From: Candidatus Zhuqueibacterota bacterium
GTDB taxonomy: Bacteria; Zhuqueibacterota; Zhuqueibacteria; Residuimicrobiales; Oceaniaggregativiventaceae
Length of the DNA: 64,000 nt
Assembly (NCBI GenBank): GCA_014728115.1
Contig: WJME01000139.1
Span: forward strand, 107,198 to 171,197
Direction of reading: 5' to 3'
The notes under the pieces were generated by a model. It made no database searches. It was not told where the DNA came from and was given only the letters and a program-made list of their open reading frames with translations. The translations under genes and the position numbers were made by a program. Of the stretch, positions 53,250 to 62,137 are shown piece by piece; position 1 is the first letter of the stretch; every line of letters starts with the position of its first letter.

Positions 53250-54080
53250 ATGACCAATCTCTTGAAAAAGCGGGTCCATGAAGCTCTGGACGTTATCAAC
53301 CCCATGCTCTCGTTCCAACCGCGTGTCGCTCTGATGCTGGGATCCGGACTCGGCTATATCGCTGACAAACTCGAAAATGCGACAGCCATCGATGTCAGCG
53401 AAATTCCTCACTATCCCCGGTCCACTGTACCAGGACACAGGGGACAATGGGTGTTTGGCACGATGGACTCGGTTCCTGTTTTGGCGATACAGGGGCGGGT
53501 GCACTATTATGAAGGCTATTCCTTGCAGCAGGCTGCCTTTCCTGTGCATCTGATCGCAGGATTAAAGATCCCCGGTTTTATCGTGACCACCTCCAGCGGG
53601 GGGATCAATCCCTCGTTCAGGGCGGGAGATATCATGATCATCAGGGATCATATCAATCTGGCCTTCCAGAATCCCTTGATCGGGCCGGCGAATCAACTCC
53701 TGGGCCCTCGTTTTCCGGACATGGCGCAGCCTTATGATCCGGACTATATTCGCCTGGCGCTGCAGGTTGGCAAGGAAAAGGAAATGAAATTGAAAAGCGG
53801 CGTGTTTTGCTGGATGACAGGACCCAGTTATGAAACCGCAGCCGAAGTACGGCTGCTGCAAAAAATCGGAGTGGATTCGGTTTCCATGTCCACTGTACCC
53901 GAAGTGATCGTTGCCCGGCAACGGTCGCTGCGGGTGCTGGGAATTTCATTGATCACGAACCAGGCCACAGGCATCCAGGACAAGCCTCTTTCCCACGACG
54001 AGGTGACCGAAACAGCACTCCATTCTGCGCAACGCATGGAGGCTCTGATACGCGGGGTCGTACACAAGATCGGGTCTTAA
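53250..54080 (+). CDS. punA: purine-nucleoside phosphorylase, trimeric (PNP/MTAP family)
   Basis: About 276 residues. It splits inosine or guanosine with phosphate. Family blocks are ALMLGSGLGYIADKLE, IPHYPRSTVPGHRGQ, GRVHYYEGY, TTSSGGINPSFRAGDIMII, the MTGPSYETAAEVR motif and the SMSTVPEVIVARQ motif, followed by SLITNQATGI, where the purine-binding asparagine resides. ATG at 53250 begins the recognisable protein; an in-frame ATG at 53199 with GGGAG upstream would overlap the reductase gene by 47 bases. It stands before adenine deaminase. Confidence 0.93.
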   Translation: MTNLLKKRVHEALDVINPMLSFQPRVALMLGSGLGYIADKLENATAIDVSEIPHYPRSTVPGHRGQWVFGTMDSVPVLAIQGRVHYYEGYSLQQAAFPVHLIAGLKIPGFIVTTSSGGINPSFRAGDIMIIRDHINLAFQNPLIGPANQLLGPRFPDMAQPYDPDYIRLALQVGKEKEMKLKSGVFCWMTGPSYETAAEVRLLQKIGVDSVSMSTVPEVIVARQRSLRVLGISLITNQATGIQDKPLSHDEVTETALHSAQRMEALIRGVVHKIGS

Positions 54081-54106
54081 ACAACTCACGTTGAACAGGA
54101 TCTGTA

Positions 54107-55816
54107 ATGATAGAAAAACAAATCAAAGCCGCCCGCGGCGAAATTCCGAATGATCTTGTACTGCGCAATGCACAGATCATCAATGTTTATAACGGACAGA
54201 TTCAGCAGGGCGATATCGCCATTTTGCAGGATACCATCGTCGGTATCGGCAATGGCTATAAAGGCGAAGAGGAAACCGACCTCAAGGGGCTCTATGTTTG
54301 TCCGGGTTTTATCGATGCTCATGTACATATCGAAAGTTCCATGGTCGAGGTGGCACAATTTGCCCGGGCAGTGGTCCCCCTGGGCACCACCACTGTGGTG
54401 ACTGATCCGCACGAGATTGCCAATGTTCTCGGTTATGAGGGGATCCGGTACATGATGGATTCCAGCAAATACAATCCCCTGAATGTCTATTTTATGCTCT
54501 CATCCTGCGTTCCCTCCAGTCCGTTCGAGACCGCAGGGTCAGAGTTACGAGCCTTTGACCTGTTTCCTTTTTTGCCTGAAAAATGGGTGTTGGGACTGGC
54601 AGAAATGATGAATTATCCGGGTCTGCTTGCCGCAGAACCCGAAGTGCTGGACAAGATCAAAATCGTCAAAGATAAACGTATCGACGGACATGCTCCGGGA
54701 TTGTTGGGCAAAGACCTTAATGCCTATATCGCCGCAGGTGTTGAATCGGATCATGAATGTACCACCGCACAAGAAGCGGCTGAGAAATTAAAGATGGGCA
54801 TGGTTATCATGATCCGTGAAGGGTCTGGAACGAAGAATCTCAAGGACTTGTTACCCGTGGTCACTCTGGAAAATGAACGGCGCTGTATGTTTTGTACGGA
54901 TGACCGGCATCCCAACGATATTCTGGAAGAAGGGCATATCGACTATGTGGTACGCTCTGCCATCTCTATGGGCCTGAATCCCATCACTGCTATAAGGATG
55001 GCTACCTTGAATCCGGCTGAATATTTCGGATTGCGAAAACTGGGCGCCATTGGTCCCGGAAAACGAGCCGACCTGGTGGTGTTTGATGATCTGCACACTC
55101 TGGATATCAAACGCGTCTATCACAATGGAGAGCTGGTGGCTGTGGATCGTATTCCGGTGTATGAGACGCCGGTCAGGCCTTCTACCTCTTTGCGCAGTTC
55201 AGTGAATATCAAATGGCTCGAAGGCGATGAGTTTATCATTCCTGCACGGGGACGCCAATGCCGCGTGATCAAGGCCATACCCGATCAGATCGTAACCGAT
55301 GTATTACATGTCGATTGTCCGGTGGATAATGGCAATGTCTATTCCGATACAGAGCGCGATCTGGTCCGGCTCTATGTCGTGGAGCGCCATCGCGCCACCG
55401 GCAATATCGGCAAGGGATTAGTCAATGGGTTCAAACTGAAACACGGAGCGATTGCCACCTCCATGGGACATGACAGCCATAATATCATTGCGCTGGGTAT
55501 CGGGGACCGCGATATCTTTAAAGCGGTCACAGCTATCAATAAAATGGGCGGTGGAATCGCTATAGCACGCGAGGGTCAGGTCATCGAATCGCTGGAATTG
55601 CCCATTGCCGGACTCATGTCCAACAAACCTCTCGAATATGTCAGTACCCGTATGAAAGAACTCTTGGTGGCGATTCAATCTCTCGGGGTCGAACTGGATG
55701 ATCCGCTGATGACTCTGTCCTTTATGGCTCTTCCGGTGATTCCCCGGCTCAAATTAACCGATAAAGGTCTTGTCGATGTCGAGGCTTTTCGTCATGTTGA
55801 TCTGTTTTTGCAATAG
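54107..55816 (+). CDS. ade: adenine deaminase
   Basis: A 569-residue amidohydrolase that converts adenine to hypoxanthine and ammonia. Metal ligands lie in VCPGFIDAHVHIESS (64-78, histidines 72 and 74), followed by DGHAPGLLGKDLNAYIAAGVESDHE and CTDDRHPNDI. The C-terminal domain with LKHGAIATSMGHDSHNI is characteristic of Ade. With the phosphorylase upstream it would feed purine bases into hypoxanthine. It is followed after 9 bases by an XdhC gene. Confidence 0.95.
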   Translation: MIEKQIKAARGEIPNDLVLRNAQIINVYNGQIQQGDIAILQDTIVGIGNGYKGEEETDLKGLYVCPGFIDAHVHIESSMVEVAQFARAVVPLGTTTVVTDPHEIANVLGYEGIRYMMDSSKYNPLNVYFMLSSCVPSSPFETAGSELRAFDLFPFLPEKWVLGLAEMMNYPGLLAAEPEVLDKIKIVKDKRIDGHAPGLLGKDLNAYIAAGVESDHECTTAQEAAEKLKMGMVIMIREGSGTKNLKDLLPVVTLENERRCMFCTDDRHPNDILEEGHIDYVVRSAISMGLNPITAIRMATLNPAEYFGLRKLGAIGPGKRADLVVFDDLHTLDIKRVYHNGELVAVDRIPVYETPVRPSTSLRSSVNIKWLEGDEFIIPARGRQCRVIKAIPDQIVTDVLHVDCPVDNGNVYSDTERDLVRLYVVERHRATGNIGKGLVNGFKLKHGAIATSMGHDSHNIIALGIGDRDIFKAVTAINKMGGGIAIAREGQVIESLELPIAGLMSNKPLEYVSTRMKELLVAIQSLGVELDDPLMTLSFMALPVIPRLKLTDKGLVDVEAFRHVDLFLQ

Positions 55817-55825
55817 GAAAAGACA

Positions 55826-56602
55826 ATGAAAAAACAGGATATTTTTCAAGCCGCTCTGGAATGCAAACAGGCAAACATCCCGGCAGCGTTGGCCACAGTG
55901 GTCGCTGTCAAAGGCTCTTCTCCGAGAGATAACGGGGCCAAAATGCTGATCTATTCGGATGGGCGGTCGCTGGGTACCGTCGGAGGGGGTTCGATTGAAA
56001 AGATGGTGGAAGACAAGGCGCAGGAGATCATCCAGAGCGGCAAAAGCGGTTTGTTCGATTTTGAACTGGCTGATTTAAACATGGCATGTGGCGGCCACAT
56101 GTCCGTGTTTATCGAAGCTCTCCTGCCCCTGGAGCATTTGGTGATTTTTGGCGCCGGACATATCGGCAAGGCCCTGACAGAATTTGTGACCCCTCTGGGA
56201 TTCAGGAGCACTGTCGTGGACAATCGCCCGGATTTTGCCCATGCCGGGCGGCTGCCCCTGGCAGATGAGATCATTGCCAAACCCTATGCCGATGCGTTCA
56301 AAGAGGTCAACCTGGAAAATGCCTATATCGTCATTGTCACGCACCGGCATCTGCATGATCAGGAGGTGTTGGAACACTGTGTGCAGGCGTCGTATAGATA
56401 TCTCGGCATGATCGGCAGCAAGACCAAGGTAGCCAAGTCGTTTCAGGAATTGCGCGACAAAGGGGTATCCGATTCCGTGATCGAATCCATTCATTCGCCC
56501 ATCGGACTCGATATCGGCGCCGAAACCCCCGAAGAGATCGCCCTGGCCATTGCCGCAGAGATGGTGGATGTGCGGGCAAAAAAGCGCATGATGGCACAAT
56601 GA
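55826..56602 (+). CDS. XdhC family molybdenum-enzyme maturation protein
   Basis: A 258-residue protein. The N-terminal XdhC/CoxI domain has VVAVKGSSPRDNGAKMLIY and the conserved CGGHMSVFIE block. The C-terminal Rossmann domain has FGAGHIGKALTEF and GMIGSKTKVAKSF. XdhC binds and inserts the sulfurated molybdenum cofactor into xanthine dehydrogenase-type enzymes. No xanthine dehydrogenase subunit genes are in this window. The stop codon overlaps the next gene by 4 bases (ATGA). Confidence 0.9.
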   Translation: MKKQDIFQAALECKQANIPAALATVVAVKGSSPRDNGAKMLIYSDGRSLGTVGGGSIEKMVEDKAQEIIQSGKSGLFDFELADLNMACGGHMSVFIEALLPLEHLVIFGAGHIGKALTEFVTPLGFRSTVVDNRPDFAHAGRLPLADEIIAKPYADAFKEVNLENAYIVIVTHRHLHDQEVLEHCVQASYRYLGMIGSKTKVAKSFQELRDKGVSDSVIESIHSPIGLDIGAETPEEIALAIAAEMVDVRAKKRMMAQ

Positions 56603-57198
56603 ACCGTTCGTATCCCTATGGAATCATTCTGGCCGCCGGCAAGTCGCAACGCATGGGCAGGCTCAAACCCCTGATCCAGATTCAAGGCAAGACGTTTTTA
56701 CAGCATATCAGCGATCAGCTTTTCAAGGCAGGTATAGACGAGGTCAAAATCGTTGTCGGATTTCGCGCGCAAGAGATTGTCGAACAGAGTCAGGCCGGTC
56801 AGGTGCAGTTTGTACACAATCCGCTTTATGAAAAAGGGCAATTCTCTTCATTGCTGGCCGCTCTTTCGGCACTAGAGACGCCACAACGGGGTGCCCTGGT
56901 CTGCCTGGGAGACCAGCCGCATATCAAACACTCGTGGATCGAGGCCCTCATTGCTGCGCACCATGACCATCCGGATGCTTTGATTCGTCCGCGGTTTGGT
57001 CAGCACACCGGTCACCCGGTCATCTATCCCGGCCGGTTGGTTCCGGAGATCAAGACCATGACGGCGGATGATACTGCAAAAAAAATCTGGCGTGATCATG
57101 CTGCAGAGATCATCACCGTGGATCTCGATCCCGACATCCTGTTGGATGCAGACACGCCCGAGCAACTGCAGGACATTATCAAGAGAATGCCAAAATGA
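56599..57198 (+). CDS. MocA-like molybdopterin nucleotidyltransferase family protein
   Basis: A 199-residue NTP transferase with the MobA-like fold. LAAGKSQRMGRLKPLIQIQ (11-29) is the nucleotide-binding loop and GDQPHIKHSWIEAL the metal-binding region. MocA makes molybdopterin cytosine dinucleotide for xanthine dehydrogenase-like enzymes, which fits the XdhC partner encoded by the overlapping upstream gene. Overlaps of 4 bases on both sides show coupled translation with XdhC and the methyltransferase. Confidence 0.88.
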   Translation: MNRSYPYGIILAAGKSQRMGRLKPLIQIQGKTFLQHISDQLFKAGIDEVKIVVGFRAQEIVEQSQAGQVQFVHNPLYEKGQFSSLLAALSALETPQRGALVCLGDQPHIKHSWIEALIAAHHDHPDALIRPRFGQHTGHPVIYPGRLVPEIKTMTADDTAKKIWRDHAAEIITVDLDPDILLDADTPEQLQDIIKRMPK

Positions 57199-57764
57199 AA
57201 CTGTGGTCGGTCTGGGCACCGTTATACCGGTATCTTCGACGTCCCTGGCCCCTGTCTGCCATTCTCCGGCAAGAGGATGAGGCGCTTTTGGAGCTACTCC
57301 CCACTTTTGCCAAACATGCGTGTATCGTCGATCTGGGATGTGGCAGCGGTCACATCGGACAGCTGTTGTCCGCCTCTGCTCCGATCATCGGCATCGATGC
57401 CTCTTTAGCCATGCTCAACACCCTTTCGGATACTTTATATGACCCCATAAATGCAAATGCCCGTTGTTTGCCATTGAAAACACAGAGTGTCGATCTCGTG
57501 CTGGCCATTGGTCTGTGCGAATATCTCGATTCTCTGTCGTTGTTTTTCGAGAGCCTTGCGAGGGTGATGAAACCGGGAGGGGTTGCGGTTGTGTCCACGA
57601 GTCCGGAGAATATCTATACCCATATGCGACGTGTAATGGGTCATCGGATTTACGTTCATTCAAAAAGGGATTTTGGGGATGCGTTGGAACCTGCCGGTTT
57701 GAGGTGTCTGCGGGAAAAAGAGTTGTTTTCCCAGCATCTTTTTGTGTTGCAAAAGCGAGGTTGA
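57195..57764 (+). CDS. class I SAM-dependent methyltransferase
   Basis: A 189-residue methyltransferase. SAM motif I is IVDLGCGSGHIGQLL (44-58), motif II acidic residue in IIGIDASLAML, and post-I region QSVDLVLAIGLCEYLD. The MKPGGVAVVSTSPE strand follows. Its start overlaps the MocA-like gene by 4 bases. The substrate cannot be told from the sequence; its position suggests a link to molybdenum cofactor or purine metabolism, but a quinone or lipid substrate is also possible. Confidence 0.82.
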   Translation: MKLWSVWAPLYRYLRRPWPLSAILRQEDEALLELLPTFAKHACIVDLGCGSGHIGQLLSASAPIIGIDASLAMLNTLSDTLYDPINANARCLPLKTQSVDLVLAIGLCEYLDSLSLFFESLARVMKPGGVAVVSTSPENIYTHMRRVMGHRIYVHSKRDFGDALEPAGLRCLREKELFSQHLFVLQKRG

Positions 57765-57955
57765 ACGTGTGCTGATGAAGAATCTTTTTTGCCCCTTGCG
57801 TCAAAAGTGAGAACCCTTCATCACTCTTGGCTAAAACAGGGTTGATATCTCCTTCTAGATAACCACCGGGGTCTTTGAGGAATGCAGAGAAAATGAAAAC
57901 GAGAGATTTCTTCTGACTCGGTAAAATGACAACGCACGTAAAAGCAAATGATCCC

Positions 57956-58327
57956 TCAACACGTCACATGAAACACGCCGATGGTTTTGCCATTCGCCTC
58001 ATTCCATTTTTCGATGGCCCTGGGTGTACGACTGATGAATACCTGACACTCTTTATTGGCAAAATATTTTTCCGCTTCAGAGGACAGTTTCAGCACGCCC
58101 ATCTGTCCGTTGCCGATGATCACCTGGTCGGCGCCCTTTTCATAAATGATTTTCGCCTCATCCTTTGACATCTTGTGCGAGGTGCCATAGATTTTTTTCG
58201 ATGCTTTTTTCTTGCGCTTTTTCACCTCACCATCGAGCCGGATCATGACATCGTGGTCATATTCCTTACCGTCGATGGTGATAGAGCCAAAACGGGTGTT
58301 TTGGATTTTTGGGGTCATGGAAATCAT
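57956..58327 (-). CDS. Mth938-like domain protein (NDUFAF3/DUF498 family)
   Basis: A 123-residue protein with TRFGSITIDGKEYDHDVMI at the start, then ADQVIIGNGQMGVLKLSSEAEKYFANKECQVF and the TPRAIEKWNEANGKTIGVFHVTC ending, matching the Mth938 beta/alpha fold. Eukaryotic relatives are assembly factors for respiratory complex I; the bacterial function is unknown. A lysine-rich stretch (36-46) is unusual. ATG at 58327 has an AGAGAG site; ATG at 58318 is an alternative. It is separated from the neighbouring operon by 190 bases without a visible gene. Confidence 0.75.
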   Translation of the reverse strand: MISMTPKIQNTRFGSITIDGKEYDHDVMIRLDGEVKKRKKKASKKIYGTSHKMSKDEAKIIYEKGADQVIIGNGQMGVLKLSSEAEKYFANKECQVFISRTPRAIEKWNEANGKTIGVFHVTC

Positions 58328-58452
58328 ACTCTCTATTTACCTGACTTTTATCTGTATAACAATTTCCACTTTTTATATATTCTTGGGAAGAGTTTTTGTA
58401 GAGCCTTTAGACAATCACAAAAATACTGTTATATGTAACCTGTCTATGATTC

Positions 58453-61400
58453 TTAATCCATTAAATAAACCCGCTTTTTTTTCACAATCCGCACAGGGCC
58501 TAACAATCCTGCAGGCATCAATGAATTATCCGGACCAATAGATACGTTGGCTGTCAAAAATGTTAAAGTTTTGGTGGATTTATTTGCCGTTTTTTTATGT
58601 TTGTCCCGTTTCAGGATTGCATCTCCTATCAGCCGATTTTTCCACACATTGGTTACATGAACCACCAGTTTGTTTTCGCCTGGTAAAAGATCATGGCTCA
58701 CGTCCATTTGAAAAGGGGGCATCCAGAACGTACCGAGATTTTTACCATTGAGAATAACCTCTGCCATCACCTGAACATCACCGAGATCAAGAATAAAGGT
58801 GTCATCGGACGAGAATTCTGTTTCAGGAATTTGAAAACGAGTGGAATAAGACGCAGTGCCAGAGTAATAACGAATTCGTTCGTCAGTATGTTTGGGCCAG
58901 GATTCAAGTTTTGCAAAGGAAAATTGTTTGGGTGAATCGTGCAACGATTTGAATTTCACAGACCAGGGTGTATCCACCTGAAAAACATCAACATCATCCG
59001 CTTTAATGCTAAAGGGGTGTTGTGATTGGTTCGCAAAAGTGACGGTATAATCTCCCTGAGATTCAGATTGAGTGATTAAATCGCCGGAATCAGAGTATTC
59101 AATTTCCAAATAATCCGTTCCTTGTCCCTCGCGTTCAATGTGAACAATATGAGGAGCATCAGAATGTTTTTCCCGAAAAACAATAAAGCATGACTCTCGT
59201 CGCTCCAAACGCAATGGTACGCGGACCCCTTGTTCAAGGAGTTGATAATATCCAGATTGAGTAATTTTACCCCTGACCGGATCCCATATTTCCGGAATTT
59301 TAGCTGAAACACGAAAAACAGGAGCGATATCAACCGTATGATCCGTTTGATTACTCAAAAAGTAGATGTCACTATTTTTACTCTTGCGATGCGTCCATAG
59401 AACGGTCTCGGTATCCAATCCGTCTACATCTTTAGGGATCTTTAGATTTTCAAATACCGTTTCCAGAGCCATATAATTAAAAATCTGTCCTTTACCAAAT
59501 GTAATTTTCTCAGCCTGATCATTCAACGTTTTTTGCCACATCTCTTTTGCGATGTCTTGCACCGACGAGTCACAGCCCGGATAGCCCTGTAAACTTGGCG
59601 ATCGATGCGGTGCGGAACCATACACAACACCGCCGGCTTTGACCAGGTCGCGGATTTTTTGCAAAAGCTCAGGCCGCATGGTTTCCAGATCTGGAAGGAC
59701 CAATAAATTAAATGTCATTCCATCAGGCAGTACAAATTGTCCTTTTTTCACCTGAAGACGCGTCAGTATTGCTTCAGCATTGATATAGTTATAATCATAT
59801 CCGCTGGGTCGTTGCGGATGGGTGATACCGGTCATCTTGGGAGTGTCTTCACCGATAAAATAGGCGATATCAGCCACATGTACACCTTGTTGCAGCATGA
59901 CATGACATCGGCGCAAATAATCGATCCAGCTTTTGGATGGATAAAACCAGGTATTATGGCGATTAAATTCGGTACCAAACCAGGCATTGACACCTGGTTT
60001 GCGATCGTCCCAGGGCTGATGGATATAGACGTGCAGAACAAAATGATTAATGCCTTCCGTATAGGCCCAATCGCCCCGGTGTTTTAAAGAAAAGGGATGG
60101 CTTGAAAACGGAGGACCACCGGTAAAGGCTTCTGCAGACACAACGGGCATGCCATAGATGTGAGAAGCTGAAGAGGCCGCTCGTAGCTCGATGCTGCCCA
60201 AATTTCTGTTCGCCCAGAATTCACCACTGATCTGATCTGCCTGACCACCGTATTGCAGAAACTCGGCCGGAAAGCCCCAATGGCCATAATTTTCCAACCA
60301 CAATTTCAATCCGTGTTCATTGGCAATATCGCGCAATCCCCCCACATAATCACGGGCTATGCGGTCGGCTATCAAACGTCGCATATCCCATAGAAACCGA
60401 TCTGATTGCCCGGCTGTATTCACGATTCTTCCTGATAAAACAGGCAGCCAGGTTAAGGGATCATAGCCATAGGTTTGTATAAAATCATCCCGAAATCCGT
60501 CAGTCCAGTTTTGCGACCCCATTTCATAGCTGTCGGCAATCACATATTTTAGGGCCTGACGATCTTTTTCCGGCATGCGGCGCAGGATTTTACCCATATA
60601 AGCTTGAAAATGATCATAAGCAGCCTGGCGATTCATTTTGTCAACTTCCAATCCGGAGGCGTTGGGAGAGGCCGGAGAATTTTTCGTGCCGGTCGGTGTC
60701 ATACCGATATTCATAATGATCCACTCGCCTTGAGGAACCTGCCAGTTTAGAATACCGTCTGAAGACACACAAGAATCGAGAACGATCACATGTTGCTGAT
60801 CTATCGTTTGATCCAATGATACCGGTTCATCACTTTTAGGCCACAAATAGGCGTCCCACATGGGCAAAGGCGTGGGATGCATCTTGGCCAGTTGTTTTTC
60901 GATATATCGTTCCAATCGAGCTGCTGAGCTCAACTCGAGTTCAGCAATTCCTCCGGATCCGCGAATGGTCTGCAAAACGAGTCGGTAATGGCCGCTTTGG
61001 ACCATAGGAAACGCAATGGTGACAGGTGCATAGGGAATGGGGCCGACATTGACTCTCGGATTGCTGCGATCAAGACGAAACCGCTCTATCAATTTCAAGT
61101 TTTGCTGCTCATCTGCAGCCCACAACTCGCATTCAGCTTGAAGGGGTTGTTTGGCCGGGTGTATGCTCAAACTCTGCGCCGCATAGGGTGTGTTGAAACG
61201 GATATCGATGATAAATGCATCCTCGGAATCATGTTGCCCATCAGGCAACCGGGTCATGCTCTGCAGATCATGATCCATCATGTGTTGCGCATCATCGACG
61301 ACAGGTTGTGTGTTGATCATCGGATGATGAGCAGCAGCCACATCGGCATCATCTTTCGGTGCCGGAAATGCCACCACCGTGACAGGCTGAAAAGGATTAG

Positions 61401-61866
61401 CCGGCTCTTTTAATTTTAAATTCAAGGCAGAGGGACCTTTGATGCGATCCTCTGAATAGACCAGATAGCGCATGGATTGATCGGGTTTGATCCACGGTCC
61501 GCCGGACTGACTCCATCCGGGACAATTGAACATACCGATATCCACCCCCGTGCGCTTTCCTTCGCGTATGGCGTGTTCGACCATTTCCCACCACTGTTCG
61601 CTCAGAGCCTGGACGTCTCCTTGTTGTACATTGTCCAAAAAGATATTGCCAATGAGTGCGTTGCCGATTCCAACCTGAGCCATGGCTTCCAAATCACGAG
61701 AAAGACCTTCTTTAGAAATATTGTCACTGATCCAATACCAGTACACCCAGGGTTTGGTCGATTCAGGTGGGTGATGAAACTTTTGTTCCAGGTCATCGCG
61801 CCCACAGCCGGATAATTGTAAAATGATCCAAAGAAAAATTCCACAACATGGCATTAATTTATTCAT
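58453..61866 (-). CDS. GH106-type alpha-L-rhamnosidase-like glycoside hydrolase, lipoprotein
   Basis: An 1137-residue lipoprotein (signal LQLSGC, cysteine 21). The N-terminal WVYWYWISDNISKEGLSRDLEAM, the GMFNCPGWSQSGGPWI block and the central LWLENYGHWGFPAEFLQYGGQADQISGEFW segment match the GH106/PF17132 family of large rhamnosidase-like enzymes. The C-terminal part holds a beta-sandwich carbohydrate-binding-like domain (EVILNGKNLGTFWMPPF near 1055-1075). Such enzymes cleave rhamnose or related residues from plant or bacterial polysaccharides outside the cell. GAGGAATT precedes the ATG. Confidence 0.88.
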   Translation of the reverse strand: MNKLMPCCGIFLWIILQLSGCGRDDLEQKFHHPPESTKPWVYWYWISDNISKEGLSRDLEAMAQVGIGNALIGNIFLDNVQQGDVQALSEQWWEMVEHAIREGKRTGVDIGMFNCPGWSQSGGPWIKPDQSMRYLVYSEDRIKGPSALNLKLKEPANPFQPVTVVAFPAPKDDADVAAAHHPMINTQPVVDDAQHMMDHDLQSMTRLPDGQHDSEDAFIIDIRFNTPYAAQSLSIHPAKQPLQAECELWAADEQQNLKLIERFRLDRSNPRVNVGPIPYAPVTIAFPMVQSGHYRLVLQTIRGSGGIAELELSSAARLERYIEKQLAKMHPTPLPMWDAYLWPKSDEPVSLDQTIDQQHVIVLDSCVSSDGILNWQVPQGEWIIMNIGMTPTGTKNSPASPNASGLEVDKMNRQAAYDHFQAYMGKILRRMPEKDRQALKYVIADSYEMGSQNWTDGFRDDFIQTYGYDPLTWLPVLSGRIVNTAGQSDRFLWDMRRLIADRIARDYVGGLRDIANEHGLKLWLENYGHWGFPAEFLQYGGQADQISGEFWANRNLGSIELRAASSASHIYGMPVVSAEAFTGGPPFSSHPFSLKHRGDWAYTEGINHFVLHVYIHQPWDDRKPGVNAWFGTEFNRHNTWFYPSKSWIDYLRRCHVMLQQGVHVADIAYFIGEDTPKMTGITHPQRPSGYDYNYINAEAILTRLQVKKGQFVLPDGMTFNLLVLPDLETMRPELLQKIRDLVKAGGVVYGSAPHRSPSLQGYPGCDSSVQDIAKEMWQKTLNDQAEKITFGKGQIFNYMALETVFENLKIPKDVDGLDTETVLWTHRKSKNSDIYFLSNQTDHTVDIAPVFRVSAKIPEIWDPVRGKITQSGYYQLLEQGVRVPLRLERRESCFIVFREKHSDAPHIVHIEREGQGTDYLEIEYSDSGDLITQSESQGDYTVTFANQSQHPFSIKADDVDVFQVDTPWSVKFKSLHDSPKQFSFAKLESWPKHTDERIRYYSGTASYSTRFQIPETEFSSDDTFILDLGDVQVMAEVILNGKNLGTFWMPPFQMDVSHDLLPGENKLVVHVTNVWKNRLIGDAILKRDKHKKTANKSTKTLTFLTANVSIGPDNSLMPAGLLGPVRIVKKKRVYLMD

Positions 61867-61896
61867 TTAATTCCTCGATTGTTAAACATTTATTTA

Positions 61897-61925
61897 AATA
61901 TAAGGTGGAAAAAAGGCATGCACAA
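61897..61925 (-). promoter_or_regulatory. candidate promoter of the GH106-type gene
   Basis: On the minus strand TTGTGC (61920-61925), 17-base spacer, TATATT (61897-61902), 30 bases before the ATG at 61866. The -10 is good, the -35 moderate. Confidence 0.45.
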
Positions 61926-61993
61926 CATTCCATTTTTATTGACCTGTTAGCCGTCTTTTGGGTGTCAGGTGCTTATCGCATATTCGTCAGTTC

Positions 61994-62128
61994 TCACAGT
62001 TCGCGAATCCAGATATTCCTGTAACTGACCGGATTGCTGTGATCTTGTAGAACAATCGTAACTTTGGTATTATGTGCTTTATATTTTAGAGTCGTCCTGG
62101 CCCAATTGCCTCCATGAATTTTGCGCTT
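61994..62128 (-). pseudogene. C-terminal remnant of a DUF1080 (3-keto-disaccharide hydrolase) gene
   Basis: A 44-codon open stretch on the minus strand ends with VLQDHSNPVSYRNIWIREL and a stop codon at 61994. This is the characteristic C-terminus of DUF1080/LamG-like secreted proteins. A TGA immediately precedes the stretch (62129-62131), with no start codon or upstream domain, and the stop of the histidine kinase gene is at 62138. It is therefore a decayed or recombined gene end. DUF1080 proteins act in glycoside and polysaccharide breakdown, consistent with the neighbouring GH106-type gene. Confidence 0.75.
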
Positions 62129-62137
62129 TCACGACTC

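Noticed and set aside
61994..62128. DUF1080-like stretch as a complete small gene
   Set aside because: No start codon, no upstream domain and an in-frame stop directly before it; it is a remnant.
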